Part shown: in pieces, positions 37,016 through 46,639 of the stretch
How positions within the stretch are numbered: the first letter of the stretch is position 1
Layout: each line of letters opens with the position of its first letter
Origin: JAZKGA01 sp040386235
GTDB taxonomy: Bacteria; Pseudomonadota; Alphaproteobacteria; Micavibrionales; Micavibrionaceae
Assembly: GCA_040386235.1 (NCBI GenBank)
Contig: JAZKGA010000001.1
Location: forward strand, 1,178,001-1,242,000
Reading direction: 5' to 3'
DNA: 64,000 nucleotides
The notes under the pieces: model-generated
Databases searched by the model: none
What the model saw: only the letters and a program-made list of their open reading frames with translations
What the model was told of the DNA's origin: nothing
Translations under genes and position numbers: made by a program

Positions 37016-38494
37016 TTAACCGAACAACGCCGCCGCTGCACGATCCGTCATCACCAGCAACCATGACGGAGCAATCAGCAAGGCCATCACGAACAGTGCT
37101 GAGAACAGCATCAACGCGCGACTGCCCACACATGGCACGGCAACCAGCGACTGGGCTGGCGGCGCTTCAAAGAACATCACCTGAATAACGCGCAGGTAGT
37201 AATAAGCCGCGACCACAGATGCCAGAACCGCTAAAACCGCCAGGCCCATATACCCGGCACTTAAGACGGCGTTTATGATAACAACCTTACTTAAGAACCC
37301 GGCCAAGGGCGGAATCCCGGCAATCGAAAACATCATGATCGCGATAATATAGGCCTGAAACGGATGCGTTTTTGACAGGCCTGACAAATCGTTGATCGCC
37401 GTAATCTCATTCCCATCCGCATGTGACAAGGACAAAATCGCCGCAAAAGTCCCGACCGTCATCACCATGTAAATGACCAGATACACAAGCATCGCCGAGA
37501 CGCCAGTGGCACTGCCGACCAACAGGCCCAACAGGATAAAACCGATATTTCCGATAGAGGAGTAGGCGAGCAGGCGTTTTATGTTACGCTGTCCAATCCC
37601 GGCAAACGCGGCCCAGATCAGAGAGGCCGCAGCGATAAACACGATGATTTGTGACCATGCACCGTCCTGGGTGGTCAATGGGCCCAACAGGATATTGGTT
37701 AAGGCCGCCATGGCCGCCACTTTTGGCACCAGCGCGAAAAACGCGGTGGTCAAGGTCGGCGATCCTTCATACACATCCGGCGTCCACATATGGAACGGAA
37801 CGGCTGAAATCTTGAAGGCCAGGCCAGCCATCACAAACACGACGCCCATCATAACACCGGGGTTCAGGGCGCCCAACGCAGCCAGGCCTGGATACGAAAT
37901 CGTCCCGCTAAAGCCATAAATCAGTGAAATCCCGAACAGCAATAAACCGGACGATAAAGCCCCCAGGACAAAGTATTTCAGACCCGCTTCCGCCGATCGG
38001 ATATCATCGCGACGGAACGCAGCCAACACGTACAAAGCCAGGGATTGTAATTCAAGGCCAACATATAGTGTCAGGAAGTCATTGGCCGATACCATCAAAA
38101 ACATGCCGCAGGCGGACAGGATCAGCAGGATCGGATACTCAAACCGGTTCATCGCCGCCTGGGTCCGCGCGATGCCCATATGCAGCATCAGTGTTGCGGC
38201 AACCCCGCCCAATATCAGGTATTTCACAAAGCGCGAGAATTCTGTTTGCAGGAACTGGCCATTGGCGGCCACCAACGCTCCCTCACCTATTGCGTGCGGC
38301 TGCTGCCAGCATAACGCGCCGACAACGGCGCAGGTAATAATCCCCAGAAACGCAATATGCCGCGCGCCGCCATTACCCCACACCGCGCCCATCACCACAA
38401 ATAACAGGGCGGATAGGGCCAGCGTGACCTCAGGCCATAATGGCATCAAGGCCGCAAAATCAAATGGGACAGGCGTTGCGATGGTCGGTGTCAT
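37016..38494 (-). CDS. nuoN: NADH-quinone oxidoreductase subunit N
   Basis: 492-residue antiporter-like membrane subunit of complex I with about 14 hydrophobic helices. The family region FKISAVPFHMWTPDVYEGSPTLTTAFFALVPKVAAM carries the key Lys and the discontinuous helix; LLAYSSIGNIGF is the conserved later helix. Overlaps nuoM by four bases. Confidence 0.97.
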   Translation of the reverse strand: MTPTIATPVPFDFAALMPLWPEVTLALSALLFVVMGAVWGNGGARHIAFLGIITCAVVGALCWQQPHAIGEGALVAANGQFLQTEFSRFVKYLILGGVAATLMLHMGIARTQAAMNRFEYPILLILSACGMFLMVSANDFLTLYVGLELQSLALYVLAAFRRDDIRSAEAGLKYFVLGALSSGLLLFGISLIYGFSGTISYPGLAALGALNPGVMMGVVFVMAGLAFKISAVPFHMWTPDVYEGSPTLTTAFFALVPKVAAMAALTNILLGPLTTQDGAWSQIIVFIAAASLIWAAFAGIGQRNIKRLLAYSSIGNIGFILLGLLVGSATGVSAMLVYLVIYMVMTVGTFAAILSLSHADGNEITAINDLSGLSKTHPFQAYIIAIMMFSIAGIPPLAGFLSKVVIINAVLSAGYMGLAVLAVLASVVAAYYYLRVIQVMFFEAPPAQSLVAVPCVGSRALMLFSALFVMALLIAPSWLLVMTDRAAAALFG

Positions 38495-40023
38495 TGGGTG
38501 GCAGCCTCTTTGGCGGTATCGGACGTTGCAACGGGCGCGACAGGCACACGTTTTGCATCATACAGTTGAAGGGTGCGGGCAACGGATGGCTCGGTCCGCG
38601 ACAGAATGTAATTCGGCGCAATACCAAAGATAAGAACCAGGACAACCAGGGGGGCAAGTATCGCGTATTCCCGCGCATTCACGTCCGGCATCTTTGCTGC
38701 TGCCGGGTTCGTTTGCGTCCCGAAAATAACCCGGCGATACAGCAAAAGCATGTATGCGGCGCCAAGAACAACGCCCAACGCGGCCACGGTTCCATACACC
38801 GTATGGGCCTTAAACGCCCCAAGCAGCGCCAGGAATTCACCGACAAATCCGGATGTCGCGGGCAGGCCAACCGATCCCAGCATCAAGATCATAAAGATGG
38901 TCGCATAACGTGGCATATTCTTGACGATGCCACCGTATTGCCCGATCTCACGCGTGTGCAGACGATCATAAACAACACCAACGCACAAGAACAGCGCACC
39001 GGAAATCAGGCCGTGGCTGATCATTTGAAACACAGCCCCCTGCATCCCTTCGATATTCAGGGCAAAAATCCCGAGCGTGACAAAACCCATATGCGCAACG
39101 GACGAATACGCAATCAGCTTTTTCATGTCTTCCTGTACCAGCGCAACCAGCGAGGTATAGATGATCGCGATGACGCTTAAAGCCATGATAAATGGCACAA
39201 AGGCCTCGGTCGCATCCGGGAACATCGGCACGGAAAAACGTAAGAACCCGTACCCGCCCATTTTCAACAATACGCCAGCCAGGATGACCGAGCCTGCGGT
39301 CGGGGCTTCGACATGCGCATCGGGTAACCAGGTATGCACCGGCCACATCGGCATTTTCACGGCGAATGAAGCGAAGAATGCAAGGAAAAGCCATGTCTGC
39401 ACATTGGGCAAGAAGCGGTATTGCATCAATGTCGGAATGTCCGTCGTCCCGGCTTGCTGATGCATGTATAACAACGCAACCAGCATCAGGACGGACCCTA
39501 GCAGAGTGTACAAAAAGAATTTAAACGCCGAATAAACACGACGTGCGCCGCCCCACACCCCAATGATGATAAACATCGGGATCAAAACGCCTTCGAAAAA
39601 CACATAAAACAAGACGGCGTCCAACGCGGCAAACGTGCCGATCATCAACGCTTCAAGGATCAGGAACGCAATCATGTATTCACGGACGCGCACCGTAATA
39701 CTGCGCCAGCTGGCCATGATACAAAGTGGTGTCAACAGGGCTGATAAGGCCACGAAAAACAGGCTGATCCCGTCAATCCCCACATGGTATGTTAAGCCCA
39801 GTGCGGGGAACCACACATGTTTCTCAACAAACTGAAAGTCGGCAGATGCAGGATCAAACTGCATCAACATGTACACAGCAAGCACCGCGGTCACAAGTGT
39901 GACATACATCGCCATATTACGCGCCCGTGCGGCGACGCTTTCCGTGCTGCCGCGCAACGCGGCAAGGCCAGCAGCGCCCAGCAAGGGCAATCCAATCATC
40001 AGGGATAAAATCGGCATCATCAT
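38491..40023 (-). CDS. nuoM: NADH-quinone oxidoreductase subunit M
   Basis: 510 residues. Proton-pumping antiporter-like subunit: FFEGVLIPMFIIIGVWG with the conserved Glu, FAVKMPMWPVHTWLPDAHVEAPTAGSVILAGVLLKMGGYG, and KKLIAYSSVAHMGFV. Its start is 14 bp after the nuoL stop. Confidence 0.98.
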   Translation of the reverse strand: MMMPILSLMIGLPLLGAAGLAALRGSTESVAARARNMAMYVTLVTAVLAVYMLMQFDPASADFQFVEKHVWFPALGLTYHVGIDGISLFFVALSALLTPLCIMASWRSITVRVREYMIAFLILEALMIGTFAALDAVLFYVFFEGVLIPMFIIIGVWGGARRVYSAFKFFLYTLLGSVLMLVALLYMHQQAGTTDIPTLMQYRFLPNVQTWLFLAFFASFAVKMPMWPVHTWLPDAHVEAPTAGSVILAGVLLKMGGYGFLRFSVPMFPDATEAFVPFIMALSVIAIIYTSLVALVQEDMKKLIAYSSVAHMGFVTLGIFALNIEGMQGAVFQMISHGLISGALFLCVGVVYDRLHTREIGQYGGIVKNMPRYATIFMILMLGSVGLPATSGFVGEFLALLGAFKAHTVYGTVAALGVVLGAAYMLLLYRRVIFGTQTNPAAAKMPDVNAREYAILAPLVVLVLIFGIAPNYILSRTEPSVARTLQLYDAKRVPVAPVATSDTAKEAATQ

Positions 40024-40037
40024 CTTACACTTTCACC

Positions 40038-41990
40038 TTATCCCATACCCAGCAATGACCCACGAAATGCCAGCCATAACAACAAGGTGATAACACCTGC
40101 AACCATGACAAAGGCGTACTGGGACACAAAACCACTTTGAAACGCGGACAGCCATGTGCCGATACGTTTCGACACGCTGGCAACCCCGTTCGGCCCGTAC
40201 CCGTCAATCAGGTCACGGTCGCCGTACAGCCAAAATGCCTGGCCAATGCGTTGCGCGGTCTTAACGAAAAGCGCGTCGTATAACTCGTCAAAATACCATT
40301 TGTTATAGAACAGGCGGTGCAACGGACGGAACGCGCGAACGGTTTTCTCGGGCAAATCTTTTTGCCAAATATAGTAAACATAGGCGACAATGATGCCCAT
40401 GATGGCGACAAAAATGGGCAACAGCTTGACCCAGGATGGAACATGATGGGCCGCAGTGACCGTATCATTTTCCGGCAATACGAACAGGGAGTGGCCCCAG
40501 AAGACCGCGCGTTGGGCCACATCGCCGACAAAGTCATGATAGAAATAGGTGCCGGCCAATAACGCGCCAGCCGCCAGGACGAAAAGTGGTGCCAGCATGA
40601 TCCATGGTGATTCATGCGCATGATCGTGCGTGTGATGATCGCCGCGTGGCTTGCCGTGGAAGGTCATCAGGATCAGGCGCCAGCTGTAAAACGCTGTCAT
40701 GACCGCCGCGGCAATCCCCATCCAGAACGCGAATAAACCGAAACCTGTATGGTCGGCATACACTGTCTCAAGGATCATATCCTTTGAATAATAGCCTGCG
40801 AAAAATGGAATCCCGGCCAGTGCCAATGATCCGATCCACATCAGGGCATACGTGATCGGGATTTTCTTCCACAATCCGCCCATATTGCGCATGTCTTGTT
40901 CGTGGTGCATGGCATGGATAACCGACCCTGCGCCTAAGAACAGCAAGGCTTTAAAGAACGCGTGGGTCATCAGATGGAAGATCGCCGCGCTGTATGCGGA
41001 CACACCCAGCGCAAAGAACATATAACCCAGCTGCGACATCGTGGAATACGCGATCACGCGCTTGATATCAAATTGCGTCAGGCCGATCGTGGCGGCGACA
41101 AACGCGGTTAAAGCCCCCAGAACACAGACGACTTGTAACGCATCCGGCGCATATTCATACAAGGGCGAAAACCGGGCGATCAGGAACACGCCAGCCGTAA
41201 CCATCGTGGCCGCATGAATCAGGGCGGACACAGGGGTCGGGCCTTCCATCGCGTCTGGCAGCCATGTGTGCAATCCCAGCTGGGCAGACTTACCCACCGC
41301 GCCGATAAACAGCAGCAGGCCGATAACGGTCAAGCCATGCAACTGATATCCCCAGATGCTGATCATCTCGTCCGCCTTGGCCGGAGCCTGAGCAAAGATA
41401 TCGGCAAAATTGATCGAGTCAAACAGGACAAACGTGGCAAAAATACCCAATGCCAACCCCAGATCCCCAACGCGGTTAATGATAAACGCTTTGATCGCTG
41501 CGGCATTCGCGCTGTCTTTGTAGTTGTAGAAACCGATCAGCAGATATGAGGCAACGCCGACCCCTTCCCAGCCAAAGAAAAGCTGTAACAGGTTGTCGGA
41601 CGTCACTAGCATCAACATGGCAAACGTAAACAGGCTCAGATACGCCATAAACCGGCCCTTGTGCGGGTCGTCCTGCATGTAACCGACGGAATAAACATGA
41701 ACGCATGCTGACACAATGTTGACCACGCACATCATCACGACGGCCAGCTGGTCCAAGCGCAAAGCCCACTGGACCTTGAACGTCCCAACCGTGATCCAAT
41801 CCATGACGTGCAGGATCATTGGCGATTGCCCATGAACAACATCAACGAACAGGAAAAGTGTGGCAATCGCGGCCCCGATCACGCCCACACAGGTCACAAT
41901 CTGACATCCCGCAGGGCGCAGATACCGACCAAACAACCCTGCCAGGACAAAGGCCACCAAAGGCGCAAAAACGGCAATATACGGTATCAT
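40038..41990 (-). CDS. nuoL: NADH-quinone oxidoreductase subunit L
   Basis: 650 residues. Largest antiporter-like subunit: LFFGWEGVGVASYLLIGFY, GKSAQLGLHTWLPDAMEGPTPVSALIHAATMVTAGVFLI, RVIAYSTMSQLGYMF, and a C-terminal lateral-helix region. A His-rich loop (GDHHTHDHAHESPW) is visible near residue 455. Starts immediately after nuoK. Confidence 0.98.
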   Translation of the reverse strand: MIPYIAVFAPLVAFVLAGLFGRYLRPAGCQIVTCVGVIGAAIATLFLFVDVVHGQSPMILHVMDWITVGTFKVQWALRLDQLAVVMMCVVNIVSACVHVYSVGYMQDDPHKGRFMAYLSLFTFAMLMLVTSDNLLQLFFGWEGVGVASYLLIGFYNYKDSANAAAIKAFIINRVGDLGLALGIFATFVLFDSINFADIFAQAPAKADEMISIWGYQLHGLTVIGLLLFIGAVGKSAQLGLHTWLPDAMEGPTPVSALIHAATMVTAGVFLIARFSPLYEYAPDALQVVCVLGALTAFVAATIGLTQFDIKRVIAYSTMSQLGYMFFALGVSAYSAAIFHLMTHAFFKALLFLGAGSVIHAMHHEQDMRNMGGLWKKIPITYALMWIGSLALAGIPFFAGYYSKDMILETVYADHTGFGLFAFWMGIAAAVMTAFYSWRLILMTFHGKPRGDHHTHDHAHESPWIMLAPLFVLAAGALLAGTYFYHDFVGDVAQRAVFWGHSLFVLPENDTVTAAHHVPSWVKLLPIFVAIMGIIVAYVYYIWQKDLPEKTVRAFRPLHRLFYNKWYFDELYDALFVKTAQRIGQAFWLYGDRDLIDGYGPNGVASVSKRIGTWLSAFQSGFVSQYAFVMVAGVITLLLWLAFRGSLLGMG

Positions 41991-41991
41991 G

Positions 41992-42303
41992 TCAGCCCTT
42001 TAGGTGTGAGACGTCCTCGACAGCGATTGATCCCTGTCGGCGGAAGAAAATAACGAGAATGGCCAGGCCGATTGCAGCCTCAGCCGCAGCAACGGTCAGC
42101 GTGAACATGGTGAATATCTGGCCCGTTAAGTCGCCCAAATGCGCAGAAAACGTAACAAAGTTGATATTAACAGCCAGCAGCATCAGCTCAATCGACATCA
42201 AAATAATGATGATATTACGGCGGTTCAGAAAAATGCCGAAGACGCCGATCGTGAACAGAATGGCCGCCAGGGTCAGGTAATGCGCGATACCGATCTCAAG
42301 CAT
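41992..42303 (-). CDS. nuoK: NADH-quinone oxidoreductase subunit K
   Basis: 103 residues, three transmembrane helices with the buried glutamates (MSIELMLLAVNINFV and AAAEAAIGLAILV) used in proton transfer. Overlaps the nuoJ end by eight bases. Confidence 0.98.
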   Translation of the reverse strand: MLEIGIAHYLTLAAILFTIGVFGIFLNRRNIIIILMSIELMLLAVNINFVTFSAHLGDLTGQIFTMFTLTVAAAEAAIGLAILVIFFRRQGSIAVEDVSHLKG

Positions 42304-42904
42304 CTAATGACACTCCTTTTCCTGTTGGCACCTGGCGAACGGACATCGATTCATCAATCGTCCGCGCCACTTGCGCGTCAACTTTCTGGCGACGAACGCC
42401 CGAACGCTCGCGCAACGTCAGGACAATTGCCCCGATCATGGCGACCAGCAGGATCAAGCCCGATGCCTGAAACGCCAGTGCGTAATGCGTGTAAAGAACC
42501 AGACCGATTTGCGCGGTGTTTGTTACATTTTCCGCCATTGGCATTGATGCCGGTAAGGCGGGTGCTTGCCACGCCCCATACAGAACCACCAATTCCGAAA
42601 GCAAAACCGCCCCCAGTATCAGCCCAAGGGGGGTATAGCCCAACGCCCCTTTTCGCAATTCGGCAAAATTGATATCCAGCATCATCACCACAAACAGGAA
42701 CAGCACGGCCACCGCCCCGACATAAACAATCACCAGGATCATCGCGACGAATTCAGCCCCCAGCAGGATAAAAAGTCCCGCCGCGTTAAAGAACGCGAGG
42801 ATCAAAAACAGAACGGAATGGACAGGATTGCGCGCGGTGATGACCATCAGGGCACTGAGGGTCAAAATGGTGGCAAACATATAAAAAGTAAAAGCGGCGA
42901 TCAT
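42296..42904 (-). CDS. nuoJ: NADH-quinone oxidoreductase subunit J
   Basis: 202 residues, five hydrophobic helices; NPVHSVLFLILAFFNAAGLFILLGAEF and VAMILVIVYVGAVAVLFLFVVMML, whose pi-bulge helix gates complex I, are clear. A 132-bp gap with a hairpin separates it from nuoI, the only long break in the nuo run. Confidence 0.97.
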   Translation of the reverse strand: MIAAFTFYMFATILTLSALMVITARNPVHSVLFLILAFFNAAGLFILLGAEFVAMILVIVYVGAVAVLFLFVVMMLDINFAELRKGALGYTPLGLILGAVLLSELVVLYGAWQAPALPASMPMAENVTNTAQIGLVLYTHYALAFQASGLILLVAMIGAIVLTLRERSGVRRQKVDAQVARTIDESMSVRQVPTGKGVSLDA

Positions 42905-42949
42905 GGCTGGATATGTCCCCTGCAGCTTATGGATACGGTCCCTTTTTTA

Positions 42950-42969
42950 CCGCGCACGGACACGTGCGG
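42950..42969 (-). other. Hairpin in the nuoI-nuoJ gap
   Basis: Minus strand CCGCACG, loop TGTC, CGTGCGCGG, flanked by CCCTT and AAGGG that can extend the stem. There is no T-run in the direction of transcription, so it is not an ordinary terminator; it may adjust relative expression or stabilise processed mRNA. Confidence 0.5.
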
Positions 42970-43036
42970 CAAGGGATGCCCGCATCTATTTGCGATTTGT
43001 CCACTCTTGTGAAATATCATCGTCATTCTGGGGGGC

Positions 43037-43534
43037 CTAACGATACGGGCTTTCGGCGATCAGGTTGGCTGCCAGCTGCGCCTCCCACCGGTCACCGTTG
43101 GCCAGCAATTTGGCCTTGTCGTAGTATAATTCTTCGCGCGTTTCAGTCGCGAATTCAAAATTCGGGCCTTCGACAATCGCATCGACCGGGCAGGCTTCCT
43201 GGCACAGGCCGCAATAGATGCACTTGGTCATATCAATATCATACCGCGTCGTGCGGCGTGATCCGTCCATGCGCGGCTCGGACTCGATGGTAATGGCCAA
43301 TGCCGGGCAAATTGCTTCGCACAATTTACAGGCAATGCAGCGTTCCTCGCCGTTCGGATAGCGACGTAAGGCGTGTTCGCCACGAAAACGTGTCGAAATC
43401 GGCCCTTTTTCAAACGGGTAATTTAACGTCACGCGCGGCATCACGAACATGTATTTTAAGGTCAGCGCCATGCCGCTGACAATCTCACGCAGCAGCAGGC
43501 TATCAAACAGGCGAAACAGGAACGGTGTTTTCAT
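43037..43534 (-). CDS. nuoI: NADH-quinone oxidoreductase subunit I
   Basis: 165 residues from the ATG at 43534, chosen because GAGG lies nine bases upstream and the longer open frame would run into nuoH. Two [4Fe-4S] motifs, CIACKLCEAICP and CIYCGLCQEACPVDAI, carry electrons of clusters N6a/N6b toward NuoB. Confidence 0.98.
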   Translation of the reverse strand: MKTPFLFRLFDSLLLREIVSGMALTLKYMFVMPRVTLNYPFEKGPISTRFRGEHALRRYPNGEERCIACKLCEAICPALAITIESEPRMDGSRRTTRYDIDMTKCIYCGLCQEACPVDAIVEGPNFEFATETREELYYDKAKLLANGDRWEAQLAANLIAESPYR

Positions 43535-43542
43535 CTTATCCT

Positions 43543-44565
43543 CTATGGCAATGCGTCCATCATTAACAGCGTACCTGCAACGACGACGACCCAAATCAAA
43601 CTTAACGGCAGGAAAACCTTCCACCCCAACCGCATTAACTGATCATACCGATAACGCGGGAATGTCGCGCGCGCCCAGATAAAAAAGAACAGTACGGCTG
43701 CGATTTTCAACGCGAACCAAATGGCGCCCGGTATAACGGCAAGGGCCGCAATCCCGAAGGGCGGCAACCACCCGCCAAGGAACAGCACGGCCGTCATCGC
43801 CGACATCAGGATCATGTTGGCGTATTCACCAAGGAAAAATAAGGCAAAGGTGAATGCCGAATATTCAACCATAAACCCACCTGATAATTCGGACTCCCCC
43901 TCTGGTAAATCGAAAGGTGACCGGTTGGTTTCCGCGAGGATTGAGACCAGGAAAACGACCAGCATGGGCAACAACAGGATTTGCACCCACCATGGCCGTG
44001 GCACGGTTATAATGTCGCTTAAATTCATCGATCCGACGCATAACAGGACACACACGATGACCAGTCCCATGGACACTTCGTAAGACACCATCTGTGACGC
44101 TGACCGCATCCCGCCCAGGAATGCATAGCGCGAATTGGACGCCCATCCGGCCATGATCACGCCGTAAACACCCAAGGATGAAATCGCAAACAGGTATAAA
44201 ATTCCAACATTCAAATCGGCGATCGCCCATCCGGCTTGGATCGGAATAACAGCCCAGGCGACAAGAGCCAGGGTAAAAGTCAACATCGGGGCCAGATAGA
44301 ACACAGGGCTGTTAGCCTGGGTCGGCACAATTGTTTCTTTCGACAGCAATTTAATACCGTCGGCAATCGGTTGTAACAGACCAAGCGGGCCAACCGTGTT
44401 CGGCCCCTGGCGGCGTTGCATCGCACCCATGACTTTCCGTTCGGCGTAGGTCATGTACGCAACCGCAACCAGCAGGACAATAACGGTCAGCAGGATATGG
44501 CCGACGATCAATGCCAGCGGCCATAATGTAGTTTGGAAAAAGGGGCTTGTCATCATCTCGGTCAT
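43543..44565 (-). CDS. nuoH: NADH-quinone oxidoreductase subunit H
   Basis: 340 residues, eight hydrophobic helices. Family motifs RKVMGAMQRRQGPNTVGPLGLLQPIADGIKLLSKE and ETNRSPFDLPEGESELSGGFMVEYSAF form part of the quinone site and the E-channel. Starts three bases after the nuoG stop. Confidence 0.98.
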   Translation of the reverse strand: MTEMMTSPFFQTTLWPLALIVGHILLTVIVLLVAVAYMTYAERKVMGAMQRRQGPNTVGPLGLLQPIADGIKLLSKETIVPTQANSPVFYLAPMLTFTLALVAWAVIPIQAGWAIADLNVGILYLFAISSLGVYGVIMAGWASNSRYAFLGGMRSASQMVSYEVSMGLVIVCVLLCVGSMNLSDIITVPRPWWVQILLLPMLVVFLVSILAETNRSPFDLPEGESELSGGFMVEYSAFTFALFFLGEYANMILMSAMTAVLFLGGWLPPFGIAALAVIPGAIWFALKIAAVLFFFIWARATFPRYRYDQLMRLGWKVFLPLSLIWVVVVAGTLLMMDALP

Positions 44566-44568
44566 GAC

Positions 44569-46614
44569 TTACTCCGCCGCCTGTAAGGCTGTAGAAGACA
44601 TGCCGAACCGTTCGGAACATGCGGCCATCGTCGCCGATGCACGTGTAATCACATTAGTGCGATAGAAATCGGTAACAGGCGACAGCAATTGTGCCGTCCC
44701 TTCAACAGCGCCCGCCTGCCCGAAAGGCCCCCAAGCCGCTGGTGTAATCACATCAAATTGCAGCAGATGCGGGTAATCCCGGCCCAGCCGTTGACGCAAT
44801 TGCGCCTGTGTCACGTATGGCAGTGGCTGATCTAAATTATCGGACACCGCACGGATAATCCGCCAGTCTTCGTGGGCAAGATGCGGCGGCGCAACGGCGC
44901 GTTTTGCCAGTTGCGGACGACCTTCCATATTCACGTATAACGCGTCTTTTTCGGTGTATGCCGCACCCGGCAGGATAACATCCGCGCGTTGTGCGCCGAT
45001 ATCGCCGTGATGACCTTGATAAATAACAGTCGCCGCCTGTGGAATGGCCGCCAGCAATTCCGGCGAGTCAGATCCCAACAGATACACGCATTCCATAGAC
45101 GACATGTCAAGCGGTTCAGCCGCGGTAAAACCGATATCCAGCGCACCAACGCGGCTGGCGGCGTGATGCAGGATATTAAACCCGTTCCAGCCATCGCGCA
45201 CCAGCTTTAAGGTGTCGGCCAGCTGACGCAAATACGCATGAATGGCCAAACCATCGGGACGGGCAAAAACCCCGGCACCCACAATCATAACCGGCCGTTC
45301 CGCTTTTTTGAACGCAGTTATAAAATCGCTGCGGCCTTTTACCAGTTTGTCTAAATCGCCAAATGTCGCCCCTAGATGCGTGACCGGATAGGTCAGGTCA
45401 ATTTGTGGGCCAATAACGCCCACCGGCATTTTGCGTGCCCGCCAGGCTTTACGAATGCGTGCGTTCACCAGGGTCGCTTCCCATTTCGGATTGGTGCCGA
45501 TCAACAGAACAGCGTCTGCGTTTTCAAGGCCCGTAATAGTGGTGTTAAACAGATAACCCGCGCGATGTGACGCATCGAACTGCGCACCTTCATCACGGCA
45601 TTCCAGGGCGGTGACGCCCAGCGATTGCATGACGTCTTTCAACGCGACCATGGAATCGACATCCGCCAATGGCCCAACGAATGCAGAAATCTTATCAGAC
45701 GGCGTCGTGGACAGGCAGTGCCCAGCGCGTTGAAGAGCCTCCTCCCATGTTGATTCACGCAAAGGCCCTGTGCGGGTGTCGCGTACATATGGGCGATCCA
45801 GGCGGCTGTTCTTCAGGCCATCATATGCGTAGCGTGAGCGGTCGTTCAACCATTCTTCATTCACATCTTCATGCAGACGCGGCTGAATCCGCAGGACCTC
45901 ATTACCACGTGCATCAATGCGAATATTGCATCCAACGGCGTCATGAACATCAATTGATTCCGTCTTCCGCAATTCCCACGGACGGGCCTTAAATTCATAG
46001 GGGGCGGAGGTCAGCGCGCCAACCGGGCACACATCAACCAGATTACCCGACAATTCACTTTCGATGGCTTTGCCCACAAACGTCCCAATTTCGACGTCCT
46101 CGCCACGGTTCAAAAGACCCAGTGCCGGAACCCCTGCAATCTCTTCCCCAAACCGGATACAACGCGTGCAGTGAATGCAGCGAGTCATAACCGTCTTCAC
46201 TAATGGGCCAAGATCTTTGTCTTTTGTCGCGCGTTTGTCTTCATGATAGCGCGAGCGGTCAAAGCCGTAACCGACAGCCTGATCCTGCAAATCACATTCC
46301 CCCCCCTGGTCACAAATCGGGCAATCCAGCGGGTGGTTGATCAACAGCATTTCCATCACGCCCTTACGCGCTTTTTGGATCATTCCGCTGTTGGTCGTTA
46401 TTTCCATGTTGTCGCCGCACGCCATGGCACAGGATGCAACCGGTTTCGGCGCGCCCTTTACCTCAACCAGGCACATACGGCAATTGGCAGGAACCGACAG
46501 ACGGTCATGATAGCAAAAGCGCGGGACTTCATAACCCAGCAATTCCGCCGCCTGTAAAATCGATGTGCCTGGTGGCACTTCAATTTCCGTTCCGTTGATC
46601 GTCAGCTTTGGCAT
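44569..46614 (-). CDS. nuoG: NADH-quinone oxidoreductase subunit G
   Basis: 681 residues. N-terminal [2Fe-2S] domain (YEVPRFCYHDRL, NCRMCLVEV), His/Cys-ligated [4Fe-4S] region (HPLDCPICDQGGECDLQDQAVGYG), two-cluster domain (TRCIHCTRCIRFGEEIAG, and GNLVDVCPVGALTS), then a molybdopterin-oxidoreductase-like domain that lacks an obvious cofactor site, as usual for NuoG. No N7 cluster motif was noticed. Confidence 0.97.
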   Translation of the reverse strand: MPKLTINGTEIEVPPGTSILQAAELLGYEVPRFCYHDRLSVPANCRMCLVEVKGAPKPVASCAMACGDNMEITTNSGMIQKARKGVMEMLLINHPLDCPICDQGGECDLQDQAVGYGFDRSRYHEDKRATKDKDLGPLVKTVMTRCIHCTRCIRFGEEIAGVPALGLLNRGEDVEIGTFVGKAIESELSGNLVDVCPVGALTSAPYEFKARPWELRKTESIDVHDAVGCNIRIDARGNEVLRIQPRLHEDVNEEWLNDRSRYAYDGLKNSRLDRPYVRDTRTGPLRESTWEEALQRAGHCLSTTPSDKISAFVGPLADVDSMVALKDVMQSLGVTALECRDEGAQFDASHRAGYLFNTTITGLENADAVLLIGTNPKWEATLVNARIRKAWRARKMPVGVIGPQIDLTYPVTHLGATFGDLDKLVKGRSDFITAFKKAERPVMIVGAGVFARPDGLAIHAYLRQLADTLKLVRDGWNGFNILHHAASRVGALDIGFTAAEPLDMSSMECVYLLGSDSPELLAAIPQAATVIYQGHHGDIGAQRADVILPGAAYTEKDALYVNMEGRPQLAKRAVAPPHLAHEDWRIIRAVSDNLDQPLPYVTQAQLRQRLGRDYPHLLQFDVITPAAWGPFGQAGAVEGTAQLLSPVTDFYRTNVITRASATMAACSERFGMSSTALQAAE

Positions 46615-46639
46615 GGTGTATCCTGTATCTTCTTTTCAG

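Noticed and set aside
38440..39180. 246-codon open frame on the plus strand
   Set aside because: Antisense across the nuoN/nuoM junction; His/Asn/Arg-rich composition typical of a shadow frame.
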